64,000 nucleotides of DNA from Bacteroidia bacterium (GCA_021152555.1 JAGKVE010000003.1:1-64000); one strand, 5' to 3'; counted from the first letter of the stretch, positions 51,513-60,625 are shown. Notes: a model not told the origin generated them from the letters alone. Numbers and translations: made by a program.

Positions 51513-52538
51513 ATGGCTAAAATTATTACATTGGGCGAGATTATGCTCCGCCTGAGTCCGGAGGGACAAGACCGTTTTGTACAATCGGATCATTTTAGAA
51601 TCATTCCCGGTGGTGGTGAGGCTAACGTGGCTATTTCGTGCGCCAACTATGGTCACGAGGCTTATCTGGTAACCAAACTGCCGAAGCACGAGATCGGTCA
51701 GATTGCCGTTAACTCGCTGCGTCGTTATGGCGTGAAGGACGATTACATCGTTCGTGGCGGTGAGCGCGTGGGTCTGTACTACTGCGAGACAGGTGCTTCG
51801 ATGCGTCCGTCGAAAGTGATCTACGACCGTGCTCACAGCGCTATCGCTGAGGCTGATCCGAAGGATTTTGACTTCGACAAGATCATGGAAGGTGCAGCTT
51901 GGTTCCACTGGAGCGGTATCACTCCGGCTATCTCGGACAAGGCTGCTGAGATCACGAAACTCGCTTGCGAGGCTGCAAAACGTCACGGTGTAACCGTTTC
52001 GGTGGACCTGAACTTCCGTAAGAAACTGTGGACCAGCGAGAAAGCTATCTCGATCATGCGTCCGTTGATGAAGTACGTGGATGTTTGTATCGGTAACGAA
52101 GAGGATGCAGAGCTGTGTCTCGGCTTCAAGCCCGATGCAGACGTAGAAGGCGGTGAGACCAACGCTGAGGGCTACAAAGGCATCTTCGAGCAGATGATGA
52201 AAGAGTTCGGCTTCAAGTACGTTGTTTCGACGCTTCGCGAGAGCTACAGCGCGACGTTCAACGGCTGGAAGGCGATGATCTACAACGGTAAGGAGTTCTA
52301 CCAGAGCAAGCGTTACGAGATCAACCCGATCATCGACCGCGTAGGCGGTGGAGACTCGTTCTCCGGCGGTCTGATCCACGGAATGCTCAAATACCCGGAC
52401 AACCAAGGTCAGGCTCTTGAGTTCGCAGTAGCTGCTTCGGCTCTGAAGCACACCATCAACGGCGACTACAACCTCGTCAGCGAGGATGAGGTACTGAGCC
52501 TCGCAGGTGGTAACGCTAACGGACGAGTACAGAGATAA
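51513..52538 (+). CDS. kdgK: 2-dehydro-3-deoxygluconokinase
   Basis: A 341-residue PfkB-family sugar kinase that phosphorylates 2-keto-3-deoxygluconate, the common product of the hexuronate branches. Signatures: GEIMLRLSPEGQDRF, the substrate loop PGGGEANVAISCA, and the catalytic DRVGGGDSFSGGLIHG with the base Asp. Next to eda and exuT it completes the lower pathway. No clear promoter box is seen upstream; the leader is AC-rich and follows a REP element. Confidence 0.95.
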   Translation: MAKIITLGEIMLRLSPEGQDRFVQSDHFRIIPGGGEANVAISCANYGHEAYLVTKLPKHEIGQIAVNSLRRYGVKDDYIVRGGERVGLYYCETGASMRPSKVIYDRAHSAIAEADPKDFDFDKIMEGAAWFHWSGITPAISDKAAEITKLACEAAKRHGVTVSVDLNFRKKLWTSEKAISIMRPLMKYVDVCIGNEEDAELCLGFKPDADVEGGETNAEGYKGIFEQMMKEFGFKYVVSTLRESYSATFNGWKAMIYNGKEFYQSKRYEINPIIDRVGGGDSFSGGLIHGMLKYPDNQGQALEFAVAASALKHTINGDYNLVSEDEVLSLAGGNANGRVQR

Positions 52539-52547
52539 TAACCCAAC

Positions 52548-52676
52548 AAACCCCACCCCGACCCTCCCTACAAGGGAGGGAGTGGGGATGCGGATGAATT
52601 AGGATAACAATTATAAACATATAACCCTGCACCCTCGCAGGATCATCCCCCTTGAGGGGGGAACGAGGGGGGTTTA
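52548..52676. other. Hairpin-rich gap between kdgK and eda
   Basis: CCCTCCCTACAAGGGAGGG (about 52562-52580) and CCCCCTTGAGGGGGG (about 52647-52661) lie between kdgK and eda. They belong to the CCCTCCC/GGGAGGG palindrome family also found inside aroA and near 17060. They could attenuate transcription or stabilise the upstream mRNA. Confidence 0.6.
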
Positions 52677-53345
52677 ATGGCAAAGTTTGATAAATTTCAG
52701 GTGATGGCGAAGATTGCCGCTGCACCGATGGTTCCTGTGTTCTATCACAAGGATGTGGAAGTATGTAAGAATGTTATTAAGGCTTGCTACGAGGGCGGCG
52801 TGCGTGCGTTCGAGTTCACGAACCGTGGCGATTTCGCACACGAGGTATTCGGTGAACTGAGCAAGTGGGTGGCTGTTGAGTGCCCGGAGTTGGCACTCGG
52901 TATCGGTAGCGTTGTGGACGCTCCGACAGCAGCATTGTACCTGCAGCTGGGCGCTAACTTCGTGGTTGGTCCGTTGTTCAACAAGGATATTGCAGTGGTC
53001 TGCAACCGTCGTTGCGTGACTTACTGTCCGGGCTGCCTCACACCGAGCGAGATCGGTGCAGCGCAGGAGGTTGGTTGCGACTTCACAAAGGTGTTCCCGG
53101 GCGACGTAGTTGGTCCGAACCTCGTGAAGGGTCTGATGGCTCCGATGCCGTGGTCGAAGATCATGGTTACCGGCGGTGTGGCTCCCGAGAAAGAGAATCT
53201 CGAGAAATGGTTCGCAGCAGGCGTTTACTGCGTAGGTATGGGAAGCAAACTCTTCCCGAGCGACAAGGTAAAAGCCGGAGACTGGGCTTACGTCACGGCA
53301 AAATGTCAAGAATGTTTTGACATTATTGCAGCGTGCCGTAAGTAA
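52677..53345 (+). CDS. eda: 2-keto-3-deoxy-6-phosphogluconate aldolase
   Basis: A 222-residue class I aldolase that splits KDPG into pyruvate and glyceraldehyde 3-phosphate. It has the family strands VPVFYHKDVEVCKNVIKACY, GVRAFEFTNRGDFAHEVF with the catalytic Glu, LGIGSVVDAPTAALYLQLGA, and DFTKVFPGDVVGPN with the Schiff-base Lys. It may also act on 4-hydroxy-2-oxoglutarate. Last enzyme of the hexuronate route; followed by exuT after a heptad-repeat spacer. Confidence 0.94.
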   Translation: MAKFDKFQVMAKIAAAPMVPVFYHKDVEVCKNVIKACYEGGVRAFEFTNRGDFAHEVFGELSKWVAVECPELALGIGSVVDAPTAALYLQLGANFVVGPLFNKDIAVVCNRRCVTYCPGCLTPSEIGAAQEVGCDFTKVFPGDVVGPNLVKGLMAPMPWSKIMVTGGVAPEKENLEKWFAAGVYCVGMGSKLFPSDKVKAGDWAYVTAKCQECFDIIAACRK

Positions 53346-53378
53346 TTAAGAATTAAAAATTAAGAATTAAAAATTATT
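53344..53378. repeat. Heptad array filling the eda-exuT gap
   Basis: AATTAAG, AATTAAA, AATTAAG, AATTAAA, AATTATT. The first AA is part of the eda stop codon and the exuT ATG follows the last unit directly. Confidence 0.85.
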
Positions 53379-54827
53379 ATGAATGACGTAAAAAAAGCTG
53401 TCATGACCAACTGGCGTTGGGTCATGTGTGCGATGCTTTTCTTCGCCACTACGGTTAACTACATGGACCGTCAGGTTCTGTCGTTGACCTTCAAAGAGTT
53501 TATTCAGCCTGAGTTCCACTGGACCGACTCCGACTACGGAACGATCACCGGTGTGTTCTCCATCGCGTACGCTATCTTCTGCCTCTTCGCCGGTAAGTTT
53601 ATCGACTGGATGGGCACGAAGAAAGGTTACCTCTGGGCGATCATCGTTTGGTCGTTAGGCGCTGTGATGCACGCAGGCTGCGGTTGGGTAACCGAGCAGG
53701 TTGTTGGCTTGGAGAGCAAGGCAGCGCTGTTGGAAGCAACCGGTGCGATAGTGAGTTCAATATCCATGGTGAGTGTGTATCTGTTCCTGTTCTGCCGTTT
53801 AGTTTTGGGTCTTGGTGAAGCAGGTAACTTCCCTGCCGCTATCAAGGTGACCGCAGAGTATTTCCCGAAGAAAGACCGCGCTTTCGCTACCGCCCTGTTC
53901 AACGCAGGTGCGTCAGTAGGTGCGCTGGCAGCTCCGGCTACTATCCCTCTGCTGGCGAAGAGCCTCGGTTGGGAGATGGCGTTTATCATCATCGGTGCGC
54001 TGGGATTCATCTGGGCCGGTATCTGGATCTTTGTCTATGACAAACCGGAAGAGTCCGCTCATGTGAATGAAGCAGAGTTGGAGTACATCCATCAGGACGA
54101 GAAAGAGCAATCAGCCATCAGCCATCAGCCGTCAGAAGAGAAGCAGATGAGTTTCGCTGAGGCTTTCAAGCACAAACAGACCTGGTCGTTTGCGTTTGGT
54201 AAGTTCATGACCGACGGTGTTTGGTGGTTCTTCCTCTTCTGGGCTCCGGCTTATTTCCAAGATCAGTTTGGTATCAAGGCTTCCGACCCGCAAGGTATTG
54301 CTTTGATCTTCACGCTATACGCGATTGTAACGGTTATCTCGCTGTTCGGAGGCTATCTGCCGAAGATCTTCGTGGAGAAGAAAGGCATGGAGCCGTACGC
54401 AGGTCGTATGAGAGCGATGTTGATCTTTGCGTTCTTCCCAATCTTCGCGCTGTTCGCACAGCCGCTTGGCGGTATCTACGGTCCTTGGGCAGTAGCTATC
54501 ATCATCGGTATCGTGGGTGCTGCTCACCAGAGCTGGAGTGCGAATATCTTCTCTACCACGGGTGACATGTTCCCGAAATCAGCGGTCGCTACCATCACCG
54601 GTATCGGTGCCATGGCAGGCGGTGTGGGCTCGTTCCTCATCAACAAGGGTTCGGGTATGCTCTTCGACTATGCTGCTCAGATGGGTGAGGCATTCAAGTT
54701 CGCAGGCTTCACCGGCAAACCGGCAGGATACATGATCATCTTCTGTGTCTGTGCTGTGGCTTACCTCATCGGTTGGAGCGTAATGAAGGCACTTGTACCG
54801 AAATACAAACCGGTAGTGGTTAAGTAA
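53379..54827 (+). CDS. exuT: Hexuronate transporter (MFS)
   Basis: A 482-residue major facilitator of the anion:cation symporter type with about twelve membrane segments. Signatures: NWRWVMCAMLFFATTVNYMDRQVLS at the start (family ExuT/GudP), GLGEAGNFPAAIKVTAEYFP, and GTKKGYLWA between segments 2 and 3. Context with uxaC, kdgK and eda supports uptake of galacturonate or glucuronate. The central loop carries an insert (EKEQSAISHQPSEEKQ) encoded by in-frame 7-bp repeats at 54108-54135. Confidence 0.93.
   Translation: MNDVKKAVMTNWRWVMCAMLFFATTVNYMDRQVLSLTFKEFIQPEFHWTDSDYGTITGVFSIAYAIFCLFAGKFIDWMGTKKGYLWAIIVWSLGAVMHAGCGWVTEQVVGLESKAALLEATGAIVSSISMVSVYLFLFCRLVLGLGEAGNFPAAIKVTAEYFPKKDRAFATALFNAGASVGALAAPATIPLLAKSLGWEMAFIIIGALGFIWAGIWIFVYDKPEESAHVNEAELEYIHQDEKEQSAISHQPSEEKQMSFAEAFKHKQTWSFAFGKFMTDGVWWFFLFWAPAYFQDQFGIKASDPQGIALIFTLYAIVTVISLFGGYLPKIFVEKKGMEPYAGRMRAMLIFAFFPIFALFAQPLGGIYGPWAVAIIIGIVGAAHQSWSANIFSTTGDMFPKSAVATITGIGAMAGGVGSFLINKGSGMLFDYAAQMGEAFKFAGFTGKPAGYMIIFCVCAVAYLIGWSVMKALVPKYKPVVVK
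54108..54135. repeat. In-frame heptad repeats in exuT
   Basis: CAATCAG, CCATCAG, CCATCAG, CCGTCAG in tandem, encoding QSAISHQPS in the cytoplasmic loop of the transporter. Confidence 0.85.
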
Positions 54828-54847
54828 TAAACCCAGTACTGAATAGC

Positions 54848-54882
54848 AAAAAGAAGCGACTCATCCGAGCCGCTTCTTTTTT
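54848..54882. terminator. Terminator between exuT and pspC
   Basis: AAAAAGAAGCG and CGCTTCTTTTTT pair around an inner CTC/GAG stem with one mismatch. T runs on both strands serve the converging exuT and pspC genes. Confidence 0.85.
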
Positions 54883-54916
54883 ATCCTTTGTACATGGTAC
54901 ATTGTCCCTTTGTACA

Positions 54917-55153
54917 TTACTCCACTACCTCTGCGTCCTGGATGTTGCTCTGACCGTCATTGCCACCTGCTGCCGGCATGATCAGCATCAGAATGAGGTA
55001 AAGCAACAAGCCCGGAAAACCGGTGGTGAAGATAGACAAAGCTGCATAAGCCACACGGATCAAGGTGGGATCTACCTCAAAAAACTCGGCGATTCCGCCG
55101 CATACTCCTGCCAACATCTTGTTGGTAGAGCGGGTTAATTTTTTCTGTGCCAT
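54917..55153 (-). CDS. PspC-domain protein
   Basis: A 78-residue membrane protein of the PspC family: KKLTRSTNKMLAGVCGGIAE, FEVDPTLIRVAYAALSIF and a following hydrophobic segment (GLLLYLILMLIMPAA). PspC proteins are linked to envelope stress responses. It is downstream of aroC on the same strand, separated by 164 bases. Confidence 0.92.
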   Translation of the reverse strand: MAQKKLTRSTNKMLAGVCGGIAEFFEVDPTLIRVAYAALSIFTTGFPGLLLYLILMLIMPAAGGNDGQSNIQDAEVVE

Positions 55154-55219
55154 TCGCTGCGAGCTATGGTTCAGAACGATTCGCGACTTTGTCGCTCATA
55201 TGATCTTTTGCCATGCTCT

Positions 55220-55263
55220 CGCTCTTCGGTCCGCACGCACTTTGTTAGCGTACGTCCCGAGGG
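55220..55263. repeat. Dispersed repeat, copy A
   Basis: On the minus strand it reads CCCTCGGGACGTA, a variable centre, then TGCGGACCGAAGAGCG. The same two blocks in the same order occur on the plus strand at 61609-61656 in the tRNA leader. Confidence 0.75.
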
Positions 55264-55317
55264 GAGAGCCCTCCAAGCTCGATGGGAGGTTTTAATTGGG
55301 TTAAAATTGTATTATAT

Positions 55318-56289
55318 TTAATACAAAAACTGTACCAAAGCCAGGGCCGTCATGGCTTCTACAACAGGAACGGCGCGGACGGCAACGCAGGCGTCATGGC
55401 GGCCAACCTTTGTATATTGTACATCGTCCTTTTGAACCTTAGCTAGGGCGTTAGGAGTTGTCGGCGTAGGTTTGAAGACACAACGGAAGACAACTTCTGT
55501 GCCGTCTGCTATCCCTCCGACAATTCCGCCCGAGATATGATTAATCTCGGAGCCGGGTCGCGTTACTCCCTCAAAGCCAGTGCCGTACTCGAAACCTTTG
55601 CAGGCGTTGATACTCATAATGGCGAAGGCCAGTTCTGCTTGCAGTTTGTTGAATATCGGTTCGCCTGTTCCTACCGGTAAGCCGTTGATGCGGCACTCGA
55701 CGATGCCTCCGATGGAGTCTCCCTCGCGTTGGTAAGCAGCGATGGTCTCTGCAAATTTCGCAGGGTCGGTTTCTGCACCCACTTGGATCAAGGATGCCCT
55801 GATGCTAATCCCTTTTGCGGCAAGCTCTTGCTTGGCAATACATCCGGCTACCACGCGTGCCGCAGTCTCGCGCGCCGAAGCCCTGCCGCCGCCGCGCCAG
55901 TCGCGGATGCCGTACTTCTGCTCATAGACCTTGTCGGCGTGCCCTGTGCGGTACGAATGTTTCAACCACTCATAATCCTCAGGACGGGCGTCTTTATTCC
56001 TTATTAAAAATGCTATCGGTGTGCCGAGAGTGACGCCATCTAAGGTGCCTGACAGCCACTCGACCTCATCCTCTTCCCGAATAGCCCTCGGCGAGACCCC
56101 GATACCTTGTTGAGAGCCCTGTCGCTTTTCTGCAGGCTCTCGTCCTGCACGGCGGTCCAGTTCTGTGCGTATCATCGCTAAGTCTATATGCAAACCGGCA
56201 GGTACGCCATCCAACACGCCGCCAACTGCTGCACCATGCGACTCGCCAAAGCTGGTAAAGCTCCATTTTTCTCCAAACGTATTTGCCAT
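55318..56289 (-). CDS. aroC: Chorismate synthase
   Basis: A 323-residue enzyme that makes chorismate from EPSP with reduced FMN. Signatures: FTSFGESHGAAVGGVLDGVP, the GGGRASARETAARV block and the SEINHISGGIVGGI block. I choose ATG 56289 (MANTFGEKWSF), because an upstream TTG at 56319 lies in the promoter -7 box. It is the step after the EPSP synthase whose gene at 27-29 kb looks damaged. Confidence 0.96.
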   Translation of the reverse strand: MANTFGEKWSFTSFGESHGAAVGGVLDGVPAGLHIDLAMIRTELDRRAGREPAEKRQGSQQGIGVSPRAIREEDEVEWLSGTLDGVTLGTPIAFLIRNKDARPEDYEWLKHSYRTGHADKVYEQKYGIRDWRGGGRASARETAARVVAGCIAKQELAAKGISIRASLIQVGAETDPAKFAETIAAYQREGDSIGGIVECRINGLPVGTGEPIFNKLQAELAFAIMSINACKGFEYGTGFEGVTRPGSEINHISGGIVGGIADGTEVVFRCVFKPTPTTPNALAKVQKDDVQYTKVGRHDACVAVRAVPVVEAMTALALVQFLY

Positions 56290-56316
56290 AGGCACAATAT
56301 TTGCATAAATCGTTTG

Positions 56317-56364
56317 CAAAAGTACTAAAAAGTTTGCATATATGCAAAATATTTTGTAATTTTG
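56317..56364. promoter_or_regulatory. Overlapping divergent promoters sharing a palindromic upstream box
   Basis: The palindrome TTTGCATATATGCAAA (56333-56348) supplies TTTG for both directions. Leftward: TTTG at 56348-56345, 20 bases, TACTTTTG at 56324-56317 for aroC. Rightward: TTTG at 56333-56336, 20 bases, TAATTTTG at 56357-56364 for the PCMD gene. The promoters overlap by 16 bp, so they should exclude each other. Confidence 0.85.
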
Positions 56365-56387
56365 CGGCGATTTTTTAAATCAAGAAG

Positions 56388-57461
56388 ATGAAAAAGTTAT
56401 TTTTGATAGTTAGTGCAGCGGTATGGTGCAGGGGCGCAATGGCACAGCAGTTGCCGGATTCGCATTTTGAGAACTGGTCTAAGATATACAATGGTGACGC
56501 ACAATTGGCAGATTGGAATGGCTCGAACGTAACGCAGGTGGGGCTGAAATTCACATTCATGTATCAAAAGCCAGGTCGTACAGGTTATAGCGCCTACGTG
56601 GCGGACCGCGAGATTGGCGCTATCGGGATTACTGCTACGGGACCCGGCTATATGAGTCTCGGGCAGCCTTGGCAGTATATGAAAGGTTTGACAATCAAAA
56701 GTGCTACGGCTGGAACAGAAGGAGGTATCCCTTGGACGCACCGACCGGATACGATGGTCGTATGGGTCAAACGGGTTGGACCGGCAACGGATAAAGAGGA
56801 TTTCCATTTGCTGTATTATTCCTGGACGGGTACGGCTAAAAGCACCCGGTACAAGAATAAAGTAGGCAAACCGACCACAACCGAACGCGTTAACGAAGAG
56901 AGCGATATACGTCTGGCTACAGACGGCAATGAGTTCGGCTCTGACCAACCGGGTAAACAGGTAGCCGAAGGATGGTACCGCGCGCGAGCCAAATATAACA
57001 ACTGGACGCAGATTAAAGTGCCTATTCTCTATCAGAGTGACAATAAACCTACTATGTGCAATGTCATTTTCTCAGCAGGCAATTATCCTGCTTTCCGCGC
57101 TAACGACGGCTTGTACGACGGAAACGGGCTGTACGTTGACGACCTTGAACTGATTTACTCTTCGCGTATTGATAGATTGGTTGCCAATGGGAAGGTGTGG
57201 AAGGAGTTCAAACCGGATTCTGAGAAAGAACAGGTGTGCAAACTGGCTGAAGGTCAGACGGATGTGACCATTTCTGCCCTGCGCGGTATTGGTACGCTGA
57301 CGAATATAAAAGGCGAGAAAGCACGCTTTAACGGACGTAAGTTGGATAGTCAGGAAATGACGGTTACTGCCGGACAAGTAAACGGCAAACCGTGGATTAT
57401 AACCGTTAAGGCGGAGGACGGGTCTTCTACTCATACCTATAAAATCAAGTTTGTCAATTGA
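56388..57461 (+). CDS. PCMD-domain secreted protein
   Basis: A 357-residue secreted protein with signal peptide (FLIVSAAVWCRGAMAQ) and a PCMD-type (putative carbohydrate metabolism) fold: QLPDSHFENWSKIY at the start, HRPDTMVVWVKRV, and DGNGLYVDDLELIYSSRID near residue 250. A C-terminal immunoglobulin-like region follows. Role unknown; related proteins occur in glycan-use loci. The following glycosyltransferase gene overlaps its stop (TTGA). Confidence 0.82.
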   Translation: MKKLFLIVSAAVWCRGAMAQQLPDSHFENWSKIYNGDAQLADWNGSNVTQVGLKFTFMYQKPGRTGYSAYVADREIGAIGITATGPGYMSLGQPWQYMKGLTIKSATAGTEGGIPWTHRPDTMVVWVKRVGPATDKEDFHLLYYSWTGTAKSTRYKNKVGKPTTTERVNEESDIRLATDGNEFGSDQPGKQVAEGWYRARAKYNNWTQIKVPILYQSDNKPTMCNVIFSAGNYPAFRANDGLYDGNGLYVDDLELIYSSRIDRLVANGKVWKEFKPDSEKEQVCKLAEGQTDVTISALRGIGTLTNIKGEKARFNGRKLDSQEMTVTAGQVNGKPWIITVKAEDGSSTHTYKIKFVN

Positions 57462-58645
57462 TTTTCGTTGAGTTAAATACGGTTGAATGGGTACTCCTGA
57501 GTCTGCTCGGATTACTCTTTTGCGTCCAGGTATACTGGTATGCGCGCTATCTTGCTGCGCCTGCGCGGAGACTGAGGAAGAATAATAAAAATGACCAGAC
57601 GGCAAATGCCCAAATGGTAAATGATTTGCCTCCTGTCTCTGTGATTCTCAGTGCGCACAATGAGGCGTTTAACTTGTCGCACTATCTGAAAGCGCTTCTC
57701 ACGCAGGATTATCCGGAGTACGAAGTGATTGTTGTTGACGACGGGTCGGAAGACGCCACGCGCGATGTGGTCGAGAGTTTTATGGCGCAGGATGAACGCT
57801 TACGCATGACGTTTGTACCTTACGGCGCGCGTGTCGGCTCCACGAAGAAACTCGCCCTCACGCTGGCGGCAAAGGCTGCGCAATACGACTATCTGTTGCT
57901 TACCGACGCTGACTGCTGCCCCGAGTCCTCACATTGGATAAGAGAGATGATGAAGGGCTTCGGTGAAGACTCGAAAGATATCGTGTTGGGATTCGGAGCG
58001 TATTTCGCTGAACCGGGGCATGTGAACAGGCTGATACAATTTGACACGCTCTTTAATGGGTCGCATTACCTCGGAGCGGCTTTGTGCGGACATCCCTATA
58101 TGGGCGTGGGGCGCAATCTGGCATACCGCAAATCGCTCTTCTTTGAGTCGGGTGGGTTTACGCATCTGATGACTAACAAAGCCGGAGACGACGACTTGTT
58201 CGTCAATCATGTGGCTACGCGTGAGAATACCACGGTTGTGCTGAGCCCTGATAGCTTTACTTGGTCTTTGCCGAAAAAGAGCCTGCATAGCTGGCTTCAA
58301 CAAAAACGCCGCCATCTGTCCGTCTCCCCATCATACAGGGAGCAGACAAAACTGCGGTTGGCGTTCGAACCTGTGACAAGGGGCTTGTTCTACGCAGCCG
58401 TAGTGGCTTCCATCGTTTATGCCCTTTGTTATCCTATTGGCATAGAGAGACAGGCAGTAATGGTAGGCTGCGCGTTAGTGCTGTTCCTCGCACGCTGGAT
58501 TTGCCAGACTGCTATCATCAACTCTTCCGCGCGCCGGATGGGAGTGACACGCTTTAACATGTTCAGCGTCTTATGGTTCGACATCGTTCTTCCGATCGTC
58601 TCGGCATGGATGCTCATCGTGCCAAAACGGGAAATGAAATGGTAA
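57458..58645 (+). CDS. Membrane glycosyltransferase, family 2
   Basis: A 395-residue GT2 enzyme. One N-terminal membrane segment, then the GT-A domain with PVSVILSAHNEAFNL, VIVVDDGSEDAT, LLTDADCC, AGDDDLFV and QKRRHLS, and two or three C-terminal membrane segments. Motifs are complete, unlike the truncated enzyme fused to aroA. Acceptor unknown. Start is TTG 57458 overlapping the previous stop. The segment NDQTANAQMVNDL before the catalytic domain may derive from a short repeat insertion. Confidence 0.9.
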   Translation: MIFVELNTVEWVLLSLLGLLFCVQVYWYARYLAAPARRLRKNNKNDQTANAQMVNDLPPVSVILSAHNEAFNLSHYLKALLTQDYPEYEVIVVDDGSEDATRDVVESFMAQDERLRMTFVPYGARVGSTKKLALTLAAKAAQYDYLLLTDADCCPESSHWIREMMKGFGEDSKDIVLGFGAYFAEPGHVNRLIQFDTLFNGSHYLGAALCGHPYMGVGRNLAYRKSLFFESGGFTHLMTNKAGDDDLFVNHVATRENTTVVLSPDSFTWSLPKKSLHSWLQQKRRHLSVSPSYREQTKLRLAFEPVTRGLFYAAVVASIVYALCYPIGIERQAVMVGCALVLFLARWICQTAIINSSARRMGVTRFNMFSVLWFDIVLPIVSAWMLIVPKREMKW

Positions 58646-58683
58646 AGAAAGATTGAAGTTTAACGTTTAAAGTTTAGAGAATT

Positions 58684-58995
58684 ATGGAAAACGAACAAAA
58701 ACAACTCAAAATCAATATCTCTCCTGATAAACAGCAGGGTGTGTTTGCTAACTTGGCGCTCATCGCGCATACACCTACGGAGTTCGTGTTGGACTTCGCG
58801 CAGTTGATGCCGGGAGTCCCGCAGGCAAACGTCGTGGCGCGGGTTGTAGTAACGCCGGATCAGGCAAAAAAGATACTCGGGGCACTGGGAAATAATATCG
58901 GACAGTACGAACAGAAGTTCGGCACTATCAACCCTGTCGGCGGACCTGTACCGGGTTCGACTATCTCTGTGCCTTTTACCGGTGGAGAAGCCTAA
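58684..58995 (+). CDS. DUF3467 protein
   Basis: A 103-residue small protein matching DUF3467 (GVFANLALIAHTPTEFVLDF, RVVVTPDQAKKILGALGNNI). Common in Bacteroidota, function unknown. The leader between it and the glycosyltransferase gene contains three 7-bp units of the GTTTAAC type. Confidence 0.9.
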   Translation: MENEQKQLKINISPDKQQGVFANLALIAHTPTEFVLDFAQLMPGVPQANVVARVVVTPDQAKKILGALGNNIGQYEQKFGTINPVGGPVPGSTISVPFTGGEA

Positions 58996-59050
58996 CGTAC
59001 ATCAATCGTGCATCGTAAATTGTTAAATCGTAAATAAAATTTAATACACT

Positions 59051-59926
59051 ATGAAAACATTTCCAGCTTCGCAGTTAATCATCAATGCGGATGGTTCTGC
59101 ATTTCATCTGCACCTCAAACCTGAGTTCTTGGCAGACAAAGTGATCTTGGTCGGAGACCAGGACCGAGTAAATATGGTGGCATCCTTCTTTGACGAAGGA
59201 TCCATCGAGTGTGACGTTCAGAGTCGTGAGTTCCATACCATTACCGGTAAGTTTCACGGCAAACGTATCTCCTGTATCTCAACGGGTATCGGTACCGACA
59301 ACTGTGACATCGTCATGAATGAGATTGACGCGCTCGCCAACATTGACTTCGCCACTCGTACAGAGAAATCCGAAAAAAGAGTGCTCGATATCGTCCGTAT
59401 CGGTACTTGCGGCGGTATGCAGGAGGATATTCCTCTGGGTACCTTCCTCGTCAGCCAGAAGTCTATCGGTTTTGACGGCGTGTTGGCGTTCTATGAGGAC
59501 CGCGACAAGATAGCCGACCTCGGTTTCGAGAAGGCATTCGTAGATTTCGTGGGCTATCCCAAGAAGGCGGCTGTGCCGTATGTAGTGGCTGCTAATCCGG
59601 CGCTGGTTGACCGTATTGCCAAAGACGACATGATGCGCGGCTGCACCATTGCCGCCAACGGTTTCTATGGACCGCAAGGCCGCGTGCTGCGCGTAGGTCT
59701 GGCTGTGCCCGATATCAACGAGAGGATTACAGATTTCCGCTATGAGGGTCAGCGCATCACCAACTATGAGATGGAGGGTTCATGTATCGCCGGTCTGGCG
59801 CTTCATATGGGACACCGGGCAATGACGGTATGCTGTGTTATCGCACAGCGCAAAATCGAGGCGGCGAACACTGACTACAAACCGCGTATCAAAGAGTTGG
59901 TAAAAACCGTTCTTGAGAGAATTTGA
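59051..59926 (+). CDS. Nucleoside phosphorylase (uridine phosphorylase-like)
   Basis: A 291-residue enzyme of the PNP/UDP family, which cleaves nucleosides with phosphate. Signatures: VILVGDQDRVNMVASFF, ISTGIGTDNCDIVMNEID, VRIGTCGGMQEDIPLG and TNYEMEGSCIAGLAL. The last block is typical of uridine phosphorylase. Substrate range cannot be settled from sequence. A hairpin terminator follows. Confidence 0.92.
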   Translation: MKTFPASQLIINADGSAFHLHLKPEFLADKVILVGDQDRVNMVASFFDEGSIECDVQSREFHTITGKFHGKRISCISTGIGTDNCDIVMNEIDALANIDFATRTEKSEKRVLDIVRIGTCGGMQEDIPLGTFLVSQKSIGFDGVLAFYEDRDKIADLGFEKAFVDFVGYPKKAAVPYVVAANPALVDRIAKDDMMRGCTIAANGFYGPQGRVLRVGLAVPDINERITDFRYEGQRITNYEMEGSCIAGLALHMGHRAMTVCCVIAQRKIEAANTDYKPRIKELVKTVLERI

Positions 59927-59962
59927 GAAACAACACTCTCACGCATAACAGGCGTGGGGATG

Positions 59963-60004
59963 TAATAATAAATCTGGCGACTCATTGAGCCGCCCGATTT
60001 ATTA
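59963..60004. terminator. Terminator between the phosphorylase gene and the hydrolase remnant
   Basis: AATAATAAATCTGGCG pairs with CGCCCGATTTATTATA around ACTCATTGAGC, with small mismatches and T-rich flanks on both strands. Confidence 0.75.
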
Positions 60005-60625
60005 TAGTTGTGTGAACTCTTGCATGAGACTGATAGCAAAACTATTGCCGGAATCCACGTGCTCCCATTTAAGTGTCGTACTGTCAAGGGCAACCTTTTC
60101 ACATCCTTGTCGCTGGAAGAATTGGTACAACTCTCGCCCATTCTCAAAGGGGACTACCTCATCGTTCTTGGAATGATAGATTTTCAAGTTGGTGTCTTTG
60201 TCCGGCGTCCAGCCCTTCGTGAAGTCCAGACTGTCTGCTATATGCAATATCTTCTTTGCTTCTTGGGTGGTACTGTCGCAATAGGCGTGTTGCACGAAGT
60301 ATTTGATACTGTCGGCCTCAATAAGTGCACTGGATTCTGTCGTGTCGAAGCGCGCATGACGGTATAGTGGTTGTACAGCACCATTTTGCTATATGTTTGC
60401 TTGAGCATTGGTCGGCTGTCAGGTTCAGCAGAGCCGATTGCCACTGAGGCTTGCCCATGTAGTCTTTGGTAAGGAACAGGTACCGGATAGCAAAGCCTTG
60501 CGAACCTTTATCTTCAATGTCCTGAACCTGTGCGCTCATTTCCGGTTTGACAAAGGTGATGCTGTCCGGGGCTGACAATATCGGCAGACCGCCTTTCCAT
60601 ACGTAAATCTCCGCATTCTCTTTTT
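60002..60625 (-). pseudogene. Frameshifted alpha/beta hydrolase remnant
   Basis: On the minus strand three frames must be joined to read one protein. Frame one runs ENAEIYVWKGGLPILSAPDS to LLNLTAD; near 60410 it shifts to PMLKQTYSKMVLYNHY; near 60360 it shifts again to RHARFDTTESSALIEADSIK and on to the end. The last part (LKIYHSKNDEVVPFENGREL, WEHVDSGNSF) looks like the C-terminal half of an alpha/beta hydrolase with catalytic Asp and His. No start codon fits frame one. Sequencing error is possible, but two shifts plus a damaged promoter favour decay. Confidence 0.75.

Noticed and set aside
51408..52556. 382-codon minus-strand frame opposite kdgK
   Set aside because: Caused by the codon bias of kdgK; the kdgK product is clearly a PfkB kinase. 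The same reasoning removes 62465-63424 opposite tuf and 45527-46132 opposite uxaC.
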